64,000 bases of DNA from Xenorhabdus kozodoii (GTDB lineage: Bacteria; Pseudomonadota; Gammaproteobacteria; Enterobacterales; Enterobacteriaceae): positions 62,001-126,000 of the forward strand of contig NZ_NJCX01000003.1 of the NCBI RefSeq assembly GCF_002632875.1, read 5' to 3'. The notes under the pieces were generated by a model, which made no database searches, had not been told where the DNA came from, and saw nothing but the letters and a program-made list of their open reading frames with translations. A program made the translations under genes and the position numbers. Shown piece by piece: positions 8,666-23,123 of this stretch (position 1 is its first letter; every line of letters begins with the position of its first letter).

Positions 8666-9871
8666 TTAACCAAAGATTGCGTTAAACCAACCACTCACCG
8701 TTTTTACAATGAAATCCCACATACGCCCAAGGAAACCGCTTTCTTCCACGGCTTCTTTGACCACCAGTGGGCGTTGGTCAATGACTTTGTCATTCAGCAA
8801 AAAGTTCACCGTGCCCACCACTTGGTTTTGCGCTAATGGCGCCTCAAGGGAAGCATTATCCAGGGTAAAGCTCGCTTTCAAATTCCCTGCTTGCCCACGG
8901 GGAACGACCACGGCAGCATCTTTTTCCACCCCCAAGGCGACTTCTGGGTGAGTCCCATACCATACTTTTTCCGTCACCAAAGTATCGCTGGCCTTCAACG
9001 GTGTCGCCGATTCATAAAAACGAAATCCCCATGACAAAAGTTTCTCACTGTCAGAAAAACGTACACGATCACTGGGGGCGCCCAATATCACTGAAATCAG
9101 GCGCATTGACCCTTCCGTTGCCGATGAAACAAGATTATAACCCGCACCGCTGGTGTGTCCGGTTTTAATACCATCCACATTCATGTTCTTATTCCACAAC
9201 AGGCGATTGCGATTAGGCTGGCGAATACGGTTAAACGTGAATTCTTTTTCTTTATTCAGGGCATATTCTTCTGGCACATCGCGGATCGTCGCCTGCCCCA
9301 AAAGCGCCATATCACGGGCGGTACTATACTGCCCTACCGCATCCAGACCATGCACGGTCTTGAAGTGGGTGTTCGTCAATTTTAGTGTTTCCGAATACTT
9401 ATTCATCAAATCAACGAAGGCATCCTGGCTGCCTGCAACATAGTCTGCAAGCGCAATACTGGCGTCATTACCGGATTGGATGACAATACCGCGGTTCAGA
9501 TCAATCACCTTAACCCTGTCACCGGGTTTCAGAAACATCAGCGATGATCCCTTAAGGATGGGATTTCCTGTCGCCCAGGCATCCTGACCAACAGTGACCC
9601 TATCTTCTGTGGATATTTTCCCTGATTTGATCGCTTGCCCAACCACATAGCTGGTCATTATCTTCGTCAAACTGGCGGGATCTAACCGCTCATCCGCATT
9701 ATTGGAGGCCAGGATTTTTCCACTGGAATAATCCATCAATACATAGGCTTTCGCATCAATTTCAGGTGCGGCGGGCTGCTCCATTGCATATGCATTAACC
9801 CCCACCATCCCAAAAACAGCCAAGCCAAAAGTAAAAAATTTAATTACCGGTATCTGCCGTATTTTTTTCAT
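8666..9871 (-). CDS. dacC: D-alanyl-D-alanine carboxypeptidase DacC (PBP6)
   Basis: Periplasmic penicillin-binding protein (401 aa) that trims the terminal D-Ala from peptidoglycan stem peptides. A signal peptide covers about residues 1-29 (cleavage near AYA-ME). The three active-site motifs are SLTK (Ser67, Lys70), SGN (133-135) and KTG (236-238). A PBP5-type C-terminal beta domain follows, and the last 20 residues form an amphipathic membrane anchor ([18 protein letters not shown]). PBP5 (DacA) and PBP6 are hard to separate by eye; adjacency to gstB and ubpG, as in E. coli, favours DacC. Confidence 0.88.
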   Translation of the reverse strand: MKKIRQIPVIKFFTFGLAVFGMVGVNAYAMEQPAAPEIDAKAYVLMDYSSGKILASNNADERLDPASLTKIMTSYVVGQAIKSGKISTEDRVTVGQDAWATGNPILKGSSLMFLKPGDRVKVIDLNRGIVIQSGNDASIALADYVAGSQDAFVDLMNKYSETLKLTNTHFKTVHGLDAVGQYSTARDMALLGQATIRDVPEEYALNKEKEFTFNRIRQPNRNRLLWNKNMNVDGIKTGHTSGAGYNLVSSATEGSMRLISVILGAPSDRVRFSDSEKLLSWGFRFYESATPLKASDTLVTEKVWYGTHPEVALGVEKDAAVVVPRGQAGNLKASFTLDNASLEAPLAQNQVVGTVNFLLNDKVIDQRPLVVKEAVEESGFLGRMWDFIVKTVSGWFNAIFG

Positions 9872-10066
9872 CGTCGCTTGCCCTTTTCCCTATTACTCGA
9901 CTCTGTGTCATATCGACAAAGTAAACGTAAAAGAATAAAAACTTTATTAATATAGGATGTTATGAGAGAAGACTCCAACCTAATAACGTAAAGATTTTTC
10001 TATCTCAGCTAGATTTATTATCATATTATTAATTACGAAAAAAGCACTGATATTAAGGAGAAAGTG

Positions 10067-10687
10067 ATGTTGACGATCTGGGGCCGTAAGAATTCATCAA
10101 ACGTGAAAAAAGTCCTTTGGTGTCTGGAAGAGCTAAATGTGCCATATCAACAAATTGATGTTGGTGGCAAATTTGGCAAACTGCGCGATCCTGAATACCT
10201 GCGTATGAACCCCAATGCCGTTATTCCCTGTTTGCAAGAAGACGATTTTATCTTATGGGAGTCAAACGCCATTGTTCGTTACATTGCGGCGAAATTTGGC
10301 AAAGATAGCCTTTACCCGGCTGATCTTCGAGCAAGGGCCAGCGTTGAAAAATGGATGGATTGGGTAGGCTGCAACCTCTTCCCGCCGATTAGACAATTCC
10401 TAATAAGTTTTGTCAGAACACCGGCAGACCAACGTGACCCTAAAGTCATCGCTCAATCTTTAGCAGAAATTGAAAAATTGCTGAAAATTGTCGACGAAAC
10501 CCTCAGCAATCAACAATACCTTTCCGGCGACAAATTGGGTATGGCTGACATAGCCCTGGCTCCGTTGGTTTACTTATGGTTAAACGTAGAAATAGCGCGC
10601 CCATCGCTGCCAAACCTGGAGCGCTGGTATCAATTATTGGCCGAAAGACCCGCGTTCAAAAAAATTGTCATGATAGAAATAAGCTAA
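10067..10687 (+). CDS. gstB: Glutathione S-transferase GstB-like
   Basis: Cytosolic GST (206 aa) with a thioredoxin-fold N domain (WGRKNSSNVKKVLWCLEEL; NPNAVIPCL with cis-Pro; WESNAIVRYIA) and an all-helical C domain (KWMDWVGCNLF..., GDKLGMADIALAPL). It resembles E. coli GstB (YliJ), including the ending RPAFKKIVMI. AAGGAG lies 6 nt before the ATG at 10067; the GTG at 10064 would be too close. It is divergent from dacC, as in E. coli. Substrate unknown; E. coli GstB acts on bromoacetate. Confidence 0.88.
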   Translation: MLTIWGRKNSSNVKKVLWCLEELNVPYQQIDVGGKFGKLRDPEYLRMNPNAVIPCLQEDDFILWESNAIVRYIAAKFGKDSLYPADLRARASVEKWMDWVGCNLFPPIRQFLISFVRTPADQRDPKVIAQSLAEIEKLLKIVDETLSNQQYLSGDKLGMADIALAPLVYLWLNVEIARPSLPNLERWYQLLAERPAFKKIVMIEIS

Positions 10688-10700
10688 GTTTTTTTGTTGA

Positions 10701-11543
10701 TTAACTCATTGGCATTCTGCCGGGATCTGGAAACTGATATTCAAACCCTAGTTCCCGACAGATGCGGCTACCATCAACGATTTTGCTTTCAATTTTTTCG
10801 ATTTTTCCACCTTCTGACGGCAAAAATTCTGGCGGTATCAGATCAAGCTGGCAACTGGCTAATTGATAAAACTCCGCTCTTTTTGGGTGGATTGGTGCAC
10901 ACAAATTAAAGAGATACCCGCCTTCTGGTTGCTGTATAAGAAGTTTAATGGCAGAAATGACATCATCTTGATGTACCAAATTGACGGCACTTTCTCCTCC
11001 ACTGAGTGCCTTCCTGCCAGCCAGAAAACGCCCCGCGTGACGCCCATTACCGACCAAACCGGCCAATCGCAAGATATCGACCGATGTATTGGGCAGTTGA
11101 TGCAACCAGCTCTCCAACTCAGCCAGCGCCTTGGCTGATTCCGTTTCAGGGTGTACTGGCTCATCTTCATTGAGGTAACCAACCAATGAACCATAAACAG
11201 AGGTAGAACTGGTGAAAATAATCCGTGGAACTGAATACGACAGTGCAGTATCCACAATCAGTTGCACTGCTTTTATATAAGCCTTGCCACCGCCCGCAAT
11301 ACCACTCACAGGCAATGTCAGCACCAACACATCAACGGACATTAATTGTTCAAGATCATCCGCATCGCAAACAACCTGAGGCACCAAATTTAATAGATAA
11401 CAATCCAGCCCGCACATACAAGCGGCTTCAACGCCATCCGGTGTTGTTTTACTCCCCACTACCTGCATTCCCCCGCTGTGCAGTGCTTGTGCCAATGGCA
11501 TCCCTAACCACCCCAACCCAATAATGGAAACTTTTTTCACCAT
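10701..11543 (-). CDS. yeeZ: YeeZ-like NAD(P)-dependent epimerase/dehydratase family protein
   Basis: Extended short-chain dehydrogenase-like protein (280 aa) with an N-terminal dinucleotide-binding loop VSIIGLGWLGMPLA, the FTSSTSVYG strand carrying the family Ser/Tyr positions, and a C-terminal DGSRICRELGFEYQFPDP segment matching E. coli YeeZ. Enzymatic role is not established. It lies divergent to the his operon, the same arrangement as E. coli. The ATG at 11543 sits only 2 nt after a GGAGGGG run; the GTG at 11540 has better spacing and is a possible start. Confidence 0.9.
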   Translation of the reverse strand: MVKKVSIIGLGWLGMPLAQALHSGGMQVVGSKTTPDGVEAACMCGLDCYLLNLVPQVVCDADDLEQLMSVDVLVLTLPVSGIAGGGKAYIKAVQLIVDTALSYSVPRIIFTSSTSVYGSLVGYLNEDEPVHPETESAKALAELESWLHQLPNTSVDILRLAGLVGNGRHAGRFLAGRKALSGGESAVNLVHQDDVISAIKLLIQQPEGGYLFNLCAPIHPKRAEFYQLASCQLDLIPPEFLPSEGGKIEKIESKIVDGSRICRELGFEYQFPDPGRMPMS

Positions 11544-11691
11544 CCCCTCCCAAAAGAGATATTATTTCGATTCTTAGGCCATTATGTGACCACGGCTAAC
11601 ATTACTCATCTATTTGTTTAATAGCAATAAAACACATTTTTGTTTTAAAACAATATGTTGTAAAAAAATAAATATCTTCTTTAAAAAAAGT

Positions 11692-11721
11692 TTGCTTTTT
11701 ATACATAAAATCGTATAGGTT
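11692..11721 (+). promoter_or_regulatory. his operon promoter (hisp1)
   Basis: TTGCTT at 11692-11697 and TAGGTT at 11716-11721 are separated by 18 bp. Both hexamers and spacing are the same as those I recall for the E. coli his promoter, and they lie about 100 bp before hisL. Stringent (ppGpp) control is known for the E. coli promoter and is inferred here. Confidence 0.7.
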
Positions 11722-11823
11722 AAACAACAAGCAACCAATCCTCAGTCACAAATATCGCCATTATTCAGTACAGCATATTTTTCACACAATCCGTTTGGTA
11801 GAAAAAATAGAGAACTCGTATAT

Positions 11824-11871
11824 ATGAACCGTATTCAATTTAACCACCATCACCACCATCACCCTGACTAG
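11824..11871 (+). CDS. hisL: his operon leader peptide HisL
   Basis: Fifteen-residue leader MNRIQFN-His6-PD. Six consecutive His codons (E. coli has seven) sense charged tRNA-His: stalling at them favours the antiterminator and expression of hisGDCBHAFI. Too short for ordinary ORF calling, but unmistakable from its sequence and position. Confidence 0.95.
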   Translation: MNRIQFNHHHHHHPD

Positions 11872-11892
11872 TCTTTCAGGCTGATAGGTGCT

Positions 11893-11968
11893 GGAAGACA
11901 TTTGACCCGTCTTCCGGTGGTATGAATACGAAAAAAACCCTCGGAAGATTTTCCGGGGGTTTTTTTAT
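11893..11968 (+). terminator. his attenuator
   Basis: Alternative hairpins follow hisL: GGAAGAC / GTCTTCC at 11893-11915, and a terminator stem (ACCCTCGGAAGA / TTTTCCGGGGGT) at about 11936-11961 followed by seven T. The GGAAGA blocks can pair in more than one way, the hallmark of attenuation. Confidence 0.9.
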
Positions 11969-12024
11969 GTCTGACGGCTACGAATGAGTGACTCACTGAA
12001 TCTTGAGACAGGATAAAACACAAC

Positions 12025-12924
12025 ATGCTAGATAAAACACGTTTACGTATCGCCATGCAAAAGTCAGGCCGCCTGAGCGATGACTCCAGAACCCTGCTGG
12101 CGAGTTGCGGCATCAAAATTAACTTGCAGCAACAGCGCCTGATCGCATTCGCTGAAAATATGCCTATCGACATTCTGCGTGTCCGCGATGATGACATTCC
12201 CGGCCTTGTGATGGATGGGGTTGTCGATCTGGGCATTATTGGGGAAAACGTGCTTGAGGAAGAATTACTGACTCGTCGGGCACAAGGAGAAGATCCTCGC
12301 TATCTCACATTGCGCCGGCTCGATTTTGGCGATTGTCGGCTTTCTCTGGCAGCACCTTTTGATTGCGATTATACCGGCGCGGAATGCCTGCAAGATTCTC
12401 GCATTGCCACCTCTTACCCGCACTTATTGAAACGTTATTTAGACCAAAAAGGCATCCGTTTCAAATCCTGTCTTCTTAATGGTTCAGTCGAAGTTGCCCC
12501 CCGTGCAGGGCTGGCAGATGCCATTTGTGATTTAGTTTCCACAGGCGCGACGTTGGAAGCTAATGGCTTGCGGGAAGTTGAAGTCATCTATCGTTCAAGA
12601 GCCTGTTTGATCCAACGTGATGGAGAGATGCCAGAAGCCAAACAGCAGCTTATTGACAAGTTGATGCTCCGCATCCAAGGCGTCATCCAGGCGCGAGGCT
12701 CCAAATACATCATGCTGCACGCGCCCAGTGACAAACTGGAAGAGATTATATCCCTGCTGCCAGGGGCAGAACGCCCGACTATCTTGCCTCTGGCGGGTGC
12801 ACAAAATCGCGTCGCCATGCACATGGTCAGTAGTGAAACCCTGTTCTGGGAAACGATGGAAAAACTCAAGGCATTAGGTGCCAGTTCCATTTTGGTTCTG
12901 CCAATTGAAAAAATGATGGAGTAA
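12025..12924 (+). CDS. hisG: ATP phosphoribosyltransferase HisG
   Basis: First committed enzyme of histidine synthesis (299 aa, long hexameric form): ATP + PRPP to phosphoribosyl-ATP, feedback-inhibited by histidine. Recognisable segments are [29 protein letters not shown], the PRPP loop [14 protein letters not shown], and the C-terminal regulatory domain (from about residue 225). Length equals E. coli HisG. It begins the operon after the attenuator. Confidence 0.97.
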   Translation: MLDKTRLRIAMQKSGRLSDDSRTLLASCGIKINLQQQRLIAFAENMPIDILRVRDDDIPGLVMDGVVDLGIIGENVLEEELLTRRAQGEDPRYLTLRRLDFGDCRLSLAAPFDCDYTGAECLQDSRIATSYPHLLKRYLDQKGIRFKSCLLNGSVEVAPRAGLADAICDLVSTGATLEANGLREVEVIYRSRACLIQRDGEMPEAKQQLIDKLMLRIQGVIQARGSKYIMLHAPSDKLEEIISLLPGAERPTILPLAGAQNRVAMHMVSSETLFWETMEKLKALGASSILVLPIEKMME

Positions 12925-12929
12925 CGTTG

Positions 12930-14243
12930 ATGAATACCAATTTTAAGACCATCATTCACTGGCAGGCATGTACGCCAGACCAGCAAAAAATATGGCTGAC
13001 ACGCCCAGCGATTGCTGCATCCGCAGATATTGCCAGTACAGTCAAACAAATTCTGGAAACCGTAAAAACACGGGGTGATCAAGCATTACAAGCGTTCAGC
13101 CAGCGCTTTGACAAAACGACTATTCAAGCCATCCAAATTTCTGCAAATGAAGTGAATGCTGCGGCTGCTCGCTTAAATCCCGAAATCAAGCAGGCTATGC
13201 AACAGGCCGTGGACAACATCCGTCAGTTCCACGAGGCACAAAAACCGGCAGAAATTGACATTGAAACATTACCAGGCGTTCGCTGCCAGCTAGTTACACG
13301 CCCAATAGATTCAGTTGGGCTCTATATTCCCGGCGGCTCTGCCCCCCTGCCTTCCACGGTATTAATGCTGGGTACACCCGCCCGTATTGCGGGTTGCCGT
13401 AAAGTCATCCTGTGTTCTCCTCCCCCCATTGCCGATGAAATACTCTATGCTGCGCAACTCTGTGGGATCAGCGAAATATTTCAAGTCGGTGGCGCCCAGG
13501 CGATTGCCGCAATGGCATTTGGGACAGAATCCGTTCCCAAAGTAGACAAAATTTTTGGTCCCGGAAATGCATGGGTTACCGAAGCCAAACGTCAGGTCAG
13601 CCAACAGATTGACGGCGCCGCCATCGACATGCCCGCCGGCCCATCCGAAGTACTGGTCATTGCTGACAGCGGAGCCAACCCCGTCTTTACGGCGGCGGAC
13701 CTACTTTCACAAGCAGAACACGGCCCTGATTCCCAAGTGCTCCTATTAACGCCCGATGAAAACCTGGCTAAAAAAGTGATCCGTGAAATTGAAACCCAAC
13801 TGACTGCTTTGCCACGCCAGCAGATCGCAAACCAAGCCTTGCAAGCCAGCCGGATTATTGTGACTGGCGATCTCGCCCAGTGTGTCGCGATCAGCAATCA
13901 ATATGGCCCAGAGCATTTGATCATTCAAACACGCCAGCCTGAACAACTGGTTGAACAAATTACCAGCGCCGGTTCCATTTTTCTCGGCGACTGGTCGCCT
14001 GAATCCGCCGGAGATTATGCTTCCGGCACTAACCACGTTCTGCCTACCTATGGCTATACTTCAACCTATTCCAGCCTCGGCTTGGCTGATTTTCTGAAAA
14101 GGATGACCATCCAGCGGCTTACTCCCCAAGGATTAAAAAAACTCGCACCAACCATCGAAACGTTGGCACAGGCAGAACAGCTTATCGCACACAAAAACGC
14201 CGTTACATTACGCATAACGGCCTTGAATAACGCAGACCGATAA
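12930..14243 (+). CDS. hisD: Histidinol dehydrogenase HisD
   Basis: Zinc enzyme (437 aa) that carries out the last two steps of the pathway, L-histidinol to L-histidine with 2 NAD+. Signature segments: [31 protein letters not shown], the [11 protein letters not shown] loop, and QAEHGPDSQ with the catalytic/zinc residues; SGTNHVLPT near the C terminus. The ATG at 12930 has GGAG 8 nt upstream and is preferred to an adjacent in-frame TTG. It starts 5 bp after hisG. Confidence 0.97.
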   Translation: MNTNFKTIIHWQACTPDQQKIWLTRPAIAASADIASTVKQILETVKTRGDQALQAFSQRFDKTTIQAIQISANEVNAAAARLNPEIKQAMQQAVDNIRQFHEAQKPAEIDIETLPGVRCQLVTRPIDSVGLYIPGGSAPLPSTVLMLGTPARIAGCRKVILCSPPPIADEILYAAQLCGISEIFQVGGAQAIAAMAFGTESVPKVDKIFGPGNAWVTEAKRQVSQQIDGAAIDMPAGPSEVLVIADSGANPVFTAADLLSQAEHGPDSQVLLLTPDENLAKKVIREIETQLTALPRQQIANQALQASRIIVTGDLAQCVAISNQYGPEHLIIQTRQPEQLVEQITSAGSIFLGDWSPESAGDYASGTNHVLPTYGYTSTYSSLGLADFLKRMTIQRLTPQGLKKLAPTIETLAQAEQLIAHKNAVTLRITALNNADR

Positions 14244-14273
14244 CCACTGAGATTAATAACCATAACACGTTAA

Positions 14274-16453
<2,180 letters not shown>

Positions 16454-16476
16454 GAACGGTTATAAAGGAAGTGATG

Positions 16477-18560
<2,084 letters not shown>

Positions 18561-18567
<7 letters not shown>

Positions 18568-19196
18568 CAGCGCAGCAATTAACAACCCAAGACATCGAGA
18601 AGCTGGATTGGGAAAAAGTGGATAATTTGATGCCCGTCATCATCCAACATGCCACTTCTGGAACCGTGTTAATGATGGGGTATATGAATCAGGAGGCACT
18701 GCATGCCACGCTTCACTCTGGCAAGGTGACTTTTTTTTCCCGTACTAAACAGCGATTATGGACAAAAGGCGAAAGTTCCGGCCACTTTCTGGATCTGGTC
18801 GATATCTATCCTGACTGTGACAATGACACCCTGCTAGCCTTAGTCCTTCCTATGGGGCCAACCTGCCATAAAGGCACGGAAAGTTGTTTTGCCCCTGCAC
18901 AAACCGAATGGGGTTTTCTCTATGAATTGGAACAACTCCTGGCAAGCCGAAAAAATGCCTCGCCGGATAGTTCCTATACCGCGCGTTTATATGCTAGCGG
19001 AACAAAACGCATCGCCCAAAAAGTTGGCGAAGAAGGTGTCGAAACCGCATTAGCCGCGACAGTCAATGATAGGGAAGAGTTGACGAACGAAGCCGCAGAT
19101 TTGCTCTATCACCTGCTGGTTTTACTTCAGGATCAGAAGCTCGATCTCAGTCGCATCATTCGCCAATTGCGGGAACGGCATTCAGCCAAGGCGTAA
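18561..19196 (+). CDS. hisI: Bifunctional phosphoribosyl-AMP cyclohydrolase / phosphoribosyl-ATP pyrophosphatase HisIE
   Basis: Fusion protein (211 aa) catalysing steps two and three. The N-terminal cyclohydrolase has [24 protein letters not shown] with metal-binding residues and [12 protein letters not shown]; the C-terminal pyrophosphatase (from about residue 115) has [19 protein letters not shown] and [14 protein letters not shown]. It overlaps hisF by 7 bp and closes the operon. Confidence 0.96.
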
Positions 19197-19232
19197 TTTT
19201 CGATGCAAGCATTGAGATCTTAAAAAATAACA

Positions 19233-19266
19233 GCCACTTCGCCAACAAGCATTGAAACGAAGTGGC
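19233..19266 (+). terminator. Hairpin after the his operon
   Basis: GCCACTTCG / CGAAGTGGC form a 9-bp perfect stem 36 bp after the hisI stop. No proper U-tract follows, so it is a candidate 3' end rather than a standard terminator. The convergent yiaY ends 59 bp further. Confidence 0.45.
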
Positions 19267-19324
19267 TTGCTCGCTAAATCTTGCAGCATTTAGATATTAT
19301 CATAATGATTGGATAACCTTACCG

Positions 19325-20476
19325 TCACATGGCTGCCTGGAAGATAGCAACAATTTCTTCATGTGATGCTTGAATCGGGTTAGTGAATCCACAGGCGTCT
19401 TTCAATGCATTAGTCGATAATATTGGCAAATCTTCCTCTTTTACATTCAACGCAGACAAACCCGACGGAATATTCACATCTTTTGCCAATTCACTGATGG
19501 CCTGAATACAGGCTTTAGCCCCTTGTTCATCGTTTAAATCACCAACCTTAACCCCCATGGCAACCGCAATCTCTTTCAGGCGCGTAGCAGAAACTTTTGC
19601 ATTGAATCGCTGTACATGGGGTAATAAAACCGCATTGCAGACACCATGAGGCAAATCATAAAATCCGCCTAACTGATGCGCCATGGCATGGACATACCCC
19701 AAAGAGGCATTATTGAATGCCATACCTGCCAAAAACTGGGCATAAGCCATATTCTCACGCGCTTCCATATCGTTACCATTTTCAACAGCACGGCGCAGAT
19801 AGCGGCTAATCATTGTCACGGCTTTCAACGCGCAAGCGTCAGTGATGGGATTTGCCGCCGTAGAAACATAAGCCTCAATAGCATGGGTCAGTGCATCCAT
19901 TCCCGTCGCAGCAGTCAATCCTTTTGGCATTCCTGCCATCAATGTAGGATCATTGACTGACAAGATGGGGGTCACATTTTTATCCACGATGGCCATTTTG
20001 ATATGACGTTCAACGTCCGTAATAATACAGAAGCGTGTCATTTCAGAAGCGGTTCCCGCGGTAGTGTTAATGGAAATCAAGGGTAGCTGTGGCTTAGCTG
20101 AACGATCGACCCCTTCATAATCACGGATATCTCCGCCATTTACCGCCACCAGCGCAATACCTTTTGCACAGTCATGTGGTGAACCACCACCTAACGAGAT
20201 CACACAGTCACAGTTATGCTGACGCAAAATTTCCAGGCCTTCCTCAACATTGATTGTGGTTGGGTTTGGATTTGTTCCATCATAAATTGCGCTTTTTATC
20301 CCAGCATCTACCAGTAAAGCCTGAACTTTACCCACAACACCAATCGCATTTAGCACGCGATCCGTGACAATTAAGGCCTGTTTGTAGCCATAATTTTTTA
20401 TTAATTCAACAGATTCAGTTATAGATCCCGTGCCGATTTTATTCACTGACGGGATGAAGAAAGTTGATGCTGCCAT
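19325..20476 (-). CDS. yiaY: Iron-containing alcohol dehydrogenase YiaY
   Basis: Family III (iron-dependent) alcohol dehydrogenase (383 aa, the E. coli YiaY length). It shows [13 protein letters not shown] for NAD binding, [14 protein letters not shown], and the metal-binding histidines in [35 protein letters not shown]. The start giving [12 protein letters not shown] matches YiaY; an AGGAG-type site sits just upstream. The frame is open 11 codons further to a TTG, which is less likely. Physiological substrate unknown. Transcribed alone, convergent with hisI. Confidence 0.92.
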   Translation of the reverse strand: MAASTFFIPSVNKIGTGSITESVELIKNYGYKQALIVTDRVLNAIGVVGKVQALLVDAGIKSAIYDGTNPNPTTINVEEGLEILRQHNCDCVISLGGGSPHDCAKGIALVAVNGGDIRDYEGVDRSAKPQLPLISINTTAGTASEMTRFCIITDVERHIKMAIVDKNVTPILSVNDPTLMAGMPKGLTAATGMDALTHAIEAYVSTAANPITDACALKAVTMISRYLRRAVENGNDMEARENMAYAQFLAGMAFNNASLGYVHAMAHQLGGFYDLPHGVCNAVLLPHVQRFNAKVSATRLKEIAVAMGVKVGDLNDEQGAKACIQAISELAKDVNIPSGLSALNVKEEDLPILSTNALKDACGFTNPIQASHEEIVAIFQAAM

Positions 20477-20644
20477 TTGAAACTCCTCAGATTTTATGAA
20501 GTATCCCAAATCTAATGTAAGAAGATTAGATTACAATGTGATACTTATCTACCTCAGTAATTTTGACCAGAATCAGTAAGTTCCCTATGCAGGAATGAAA
20601 AAACAGGTGTCAATTTTTACTTTGAACATATACAGGAGAATATT

Positions 20645-21139
20645 TTGCTAAAAAACAACATCTTTGAACGTCTCACCACCTTATTGGACACCCACAATGC
20701 CCGCTATCGAGTTATGGAGCATGAGACTGGCGGTCGTTCAGAAGAAATAGCTAAAATACGGGGCACCCACTTGGGGCAAGGCGCTAAGGCCTTGGTTTGC
20801 CATGTAAAAGGAAATGGTCATCGACAGTATGTCCTTGCTGTCTTACCCGCTGACCAACAAGCCGATCTTGCTATCCTTGCCAAACAAATAGGAGGAACTC
20901 GGGCATCTCTGGCAAGTCCAAAAGAAGTTTCTGAATTGACCCATTGTGTTTTTGGAGCCATCCCACCCTTCAGCTTTCACCCAGATCTGAAGTTGGTTGC
21001 CGATCCGCTTTTGTTTGAACGCTATGACGAATTGGCATTTAATGCAGGCAGTCTGGAACGTTCGATTATTTTGAAGACAGAAGATTACCTTCGCATCACT
21101 GTACCAGAATTAGTTGTTTTTCGTAAAACAGTTGATTAA
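20645..21139 (+). CDS. yeaK: YbaK/EbsC-family aminoacyl-tRNA deacylase YeaK
   Basis: Trans-editing deacylase (164 aa; E. coli YeaK 167) of the YbaK/ProX fold that clears mischarged tRNA; E. coli YeaK is reported to act on Ser-tRNA, and that specificity is extrapolated. Shared stretches are IRGTHLGQGAKALVC, LAVLPADQQADL, GGTRASLASPKEV, FGAIPPFSFHP and ADPLLFERYDE. TTG start at 20645 with AGGAG 6 nt upstream; no ATG fits the family N terminus. A promoter-like gap of 168 bp separates it from the divergent yiaY. Confidence 0.88.
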   Translation: MLKNNIFERLTTLLDTHNARYRVMEHETGGRSEEIAKIRGTHLGQGAKALVCHVKGNGHRQYVLAVLPADQQADLAILAKQIGGTRASLASPKEVSELTHCVFGAIPPFSFHPDLKLVADPLLFERYDELAFNAGSLERSIILKTEDYLRITVPELVVFRKTVD

Positions 21140-21169
21140 ACATGACATAAATAAAAATTATATTTTTGC

Positions 21170-21175
21170 TATAAT
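21170..21175 (+). promoter_or_regulatory. Perfect -10 box (TATAAT) before the 46-aa membrane peptide gene
   Basis: TATAAT occurs 30 bp before the ATG at 21205 in an AT-rich spacer. No good -35 at the standard distance is visible, so confidence is limited. Confidence 0.35.
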
Positions 21176-21204
21176 TTAACCAGGCAAAAATGGGTGACTA
21201 TTAT

Positions 21205-21345
21205 ATGAATAATATTTTTGTTCTGGTAATAATCGGCCTTGCTATTCTCAGTCTTGCTGTATTTCTTTATCTTCACGATGCAGAAATAGCCCATTGGTTG
21301 GAGAGATTTACCCAACGATTGCTTAAATGGCAACCTCCAGATTGA
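21205..21345 (+). CDS. Small single-pass membrane protein, 46 aa, unrecognised
   Basis: An ORF too short for the usual cutoff. One hydrophobic helix (about residues 4-22, FVLVIIGLAILSLAVFLYL) is followed by an acidic-then-basic amphipathic tail (HDAEIAHWLERFTQRLLKW). GGGTGA lies about 7 nt before the ATG, a TATAAT box 30 bp upstream, and an intrinsic-type hairpin about 35 bp after the stop. I do not recognise it. Its layout resembles regulatory small membrane proteins or type I toxins; function not assigned. Real-gene status rests on composition and signals only. Confidence 0.55.
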   Translation: MNNIFVLVIIGLAILSLAVFLYLHDAEIAHWLERFTQRLLKWQPPD

Positions 21346-21378
21346 TGCTTTACTGTTACTGCATACCCTTTAACAAAT

Positions 21379-21402
21379 AAGGTGCTGATAATTCAGCACC
21401 TT
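21379..21402. terminator. Terminator between the small ORF and gnd
   Basis: A 10-bp perfect stem AAGGTGCTGA / TCAGCACCTT with a 4-base loop. T-rich sequence follows on both strands, consistent with use by gnd (leftward) and the small ORF (rightward). Confidence 0.7.
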
Positions 21403-21442
21403 ACTTTGTCAATATCTTATGTCTTATAAAGAGATAAAATGA

Positions 21443-22849
21443 TTATTCCAGCCATTCGGTGTGGAAAACACCTTCTTTATCAGTACGCTTGTAAGTATGC
21501 GCACCAAAGTAATCACGTTGTGCCTGAATCAAGTTGGCTGGCAAGACCGCAGAACGATAACTGTCATAATAAGAGATGGCTGCGGAGAATGTTGGCGTTG
21601 GGATGCCATTTTGCACACCATAAGAAACCACATCACGCAGAGCTTGTTGATATTGGTCTGCGATTTGTTTGAAGTAAGGTGCTAAAAGCAGGTTAGCGAT
21701 AGCGGGGTTTTCATTGTATGCATCGGTGATTTTTTGCAGGAATTGCGCACGAATAATACAGCCCGCACGGAAAATCTTGGCAATTTCGCCATAGTTCAGA
21801 TCCCAATTGTGCTCATCCGATGCCGCTTTCAATTGTTGGAAGCCTTGCGCGTAAGAAACAATCTTACCCAAGTACAGGGCACGGCGAACTTTCTCGATAA
21901 ATTCCGCCTTATCTCCGTTGAATGGCAGAATTTCTGGACCGGACAGAACCTTAGATGCTGCTACACGCTGATCTTTCAAGGAAGAGATATAGCGAGCAAA
22001 AACCGATTCCGTGATAAGTGTGACTGGAACACCCAGATCCAACGAGCTTTGGCTGGTCCATTTGCCGGTGCCTTTGTTGGCCGCTTCATCCAGGATCACA
22101 TCAACCAGATATTTCCCATCTTCATCTTGCTTACGGAAAATATCAGCCGTAATTTCGATCAAATAGCTGCTCAGTTCGCCTTGGTTCCAGTCACTGAATA
22201 CTTCAGCCAGTTCTTGGTTACCCAGGTTCAATGCACTTTTCAACAAAGAATAGGCTTCTGCAATCAACTGCATATCCCCATATTCAATGCCATTGTGAAC
22301 CATCTTCACATAATGACCGGCACCATCTGCCCCGATATAAGTCACACAAGGTTCGCCATCAACCTGGGCTGCGATCTCTTTCAGAATTGGGGCCACCAAT
22401 TCATAGGCTTCTTTCTGGCCACCAGGCATAATTGAAGGACCTTTTAACGCACCTTCTTCGCCACCAGAAACACCTGTACCGATAAAGTTAATGCCCTGAG
22501 CAGACAATTCACGATTACGACGAATAGTATCCTGAAAATAGGTGTTGCCACCGTCGATCAGAATGTCACCCTTATCCAAATGTGGCAGCAATGATGCAAT
22601 GGTCTTATCCGTAGCTTCACCCGCCTTAACCATCAACAGAATACGACGTGGCTTTTCCAGCGAATCGACAAATTCTTCAATGGAATAACTTGGGACTAAT
22701 TTTTTCCCTGGATTTTCAGCAATAACTTCATCTGTTTTATCGCTGGAGCGGTTAAAAATAGATACAGAGTAACCACGGCTTTCAATATTCAACGCCAGGT
22801 TGCGCCCCATTACCGCCATACCGACAACACCGATCTGTTGTTTGGACAT
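21443..22849 (-). CDS. gnd: 6-phosphogluconate dehydrogenase (decarboxylating) Gnd
   Basis: Oxidative pentose phosphate enzyme (468 aa, same as E. coli): 6-phosphogluconate + NADP+ to ribulose 5-phosphate, CO2 and NADPH. Rossmann motif [15 protein letters not shown] near the N terminus, catalytic region [21 protein letters not shown] and [14 protein letters not shown]. Start [10 protein letters not shown] at 22849; the longer open frame is not supported. In many enterics gnd borders the O-antigen cluster; here its neighbours are yeaK and yegH. Confidence 0.96.
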   Translation of the reverse strand: MSKQQIGVVGMAVMGRNLALNIESRGYSVSIFNRSSDKTDEVIAENPGKKLVPSYSIEEFVDSLEKPRRILLMVKAGEATDKTIASLLPHLDKGDILIDGGNTYFQDTIRRNRELSAQGINFIGTGVSGGEEGALKGPSIMPGGQKEAYELVAPILKEIAAQVDGEPCVTYIGADGAGHYVKMVHNGIEYGDMQLIAEAYSLLKSALNLGNQELAEVFSDWNQGELSSYLIEITADIFRKQDEDGKYLVDVILDEAANKGTGKWTSQSSLDLGVPVTLITESVFARYISSLKDQRVAASKVLSGPEILPFNGDKAEFIEKVRRALYLGKIVSYAQGFQQLKAASDEHNWDLNYGEIAKIFRAGCIIRAQFLQKITDAYNENPAIANLLLAPYFKQIADQYQQALRDVVSYGVQNGIPTPTFSAAISYYDSYRSAVLPANLIQAQRDYFGAHTYKRTDKEGVFHTEWLE

Positions 22850-23123
22850 GAATGACTCCCGTCTAATAATGACTACCACCCACTCAAGATGCTGTACGTC
22901 ATGCCGTATGCAACAATACAGAGTGGGCAATTTGTTAATGAAGCCACATGTTAACTCAGGAATGGTCATCGGCGGTAGTTATTGATGCAATCGATACCGT
23001 CATGACGTTTTTTTGCTGAAAAAATTTCCAACTGAGACAAATCAACTATTGATATTTCGCATTTCAATACGCATTATTTAATAGTCGGCAAGTGCCGTCC
23101 CGCTAAAAGGTAAAACAAATTAT

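Noticed and set aside
21734-22435. 233-codon ORF antisense to gnd
   Set aside because: Shadow of the gnd coding frame; its protein has no recognisable pattern.
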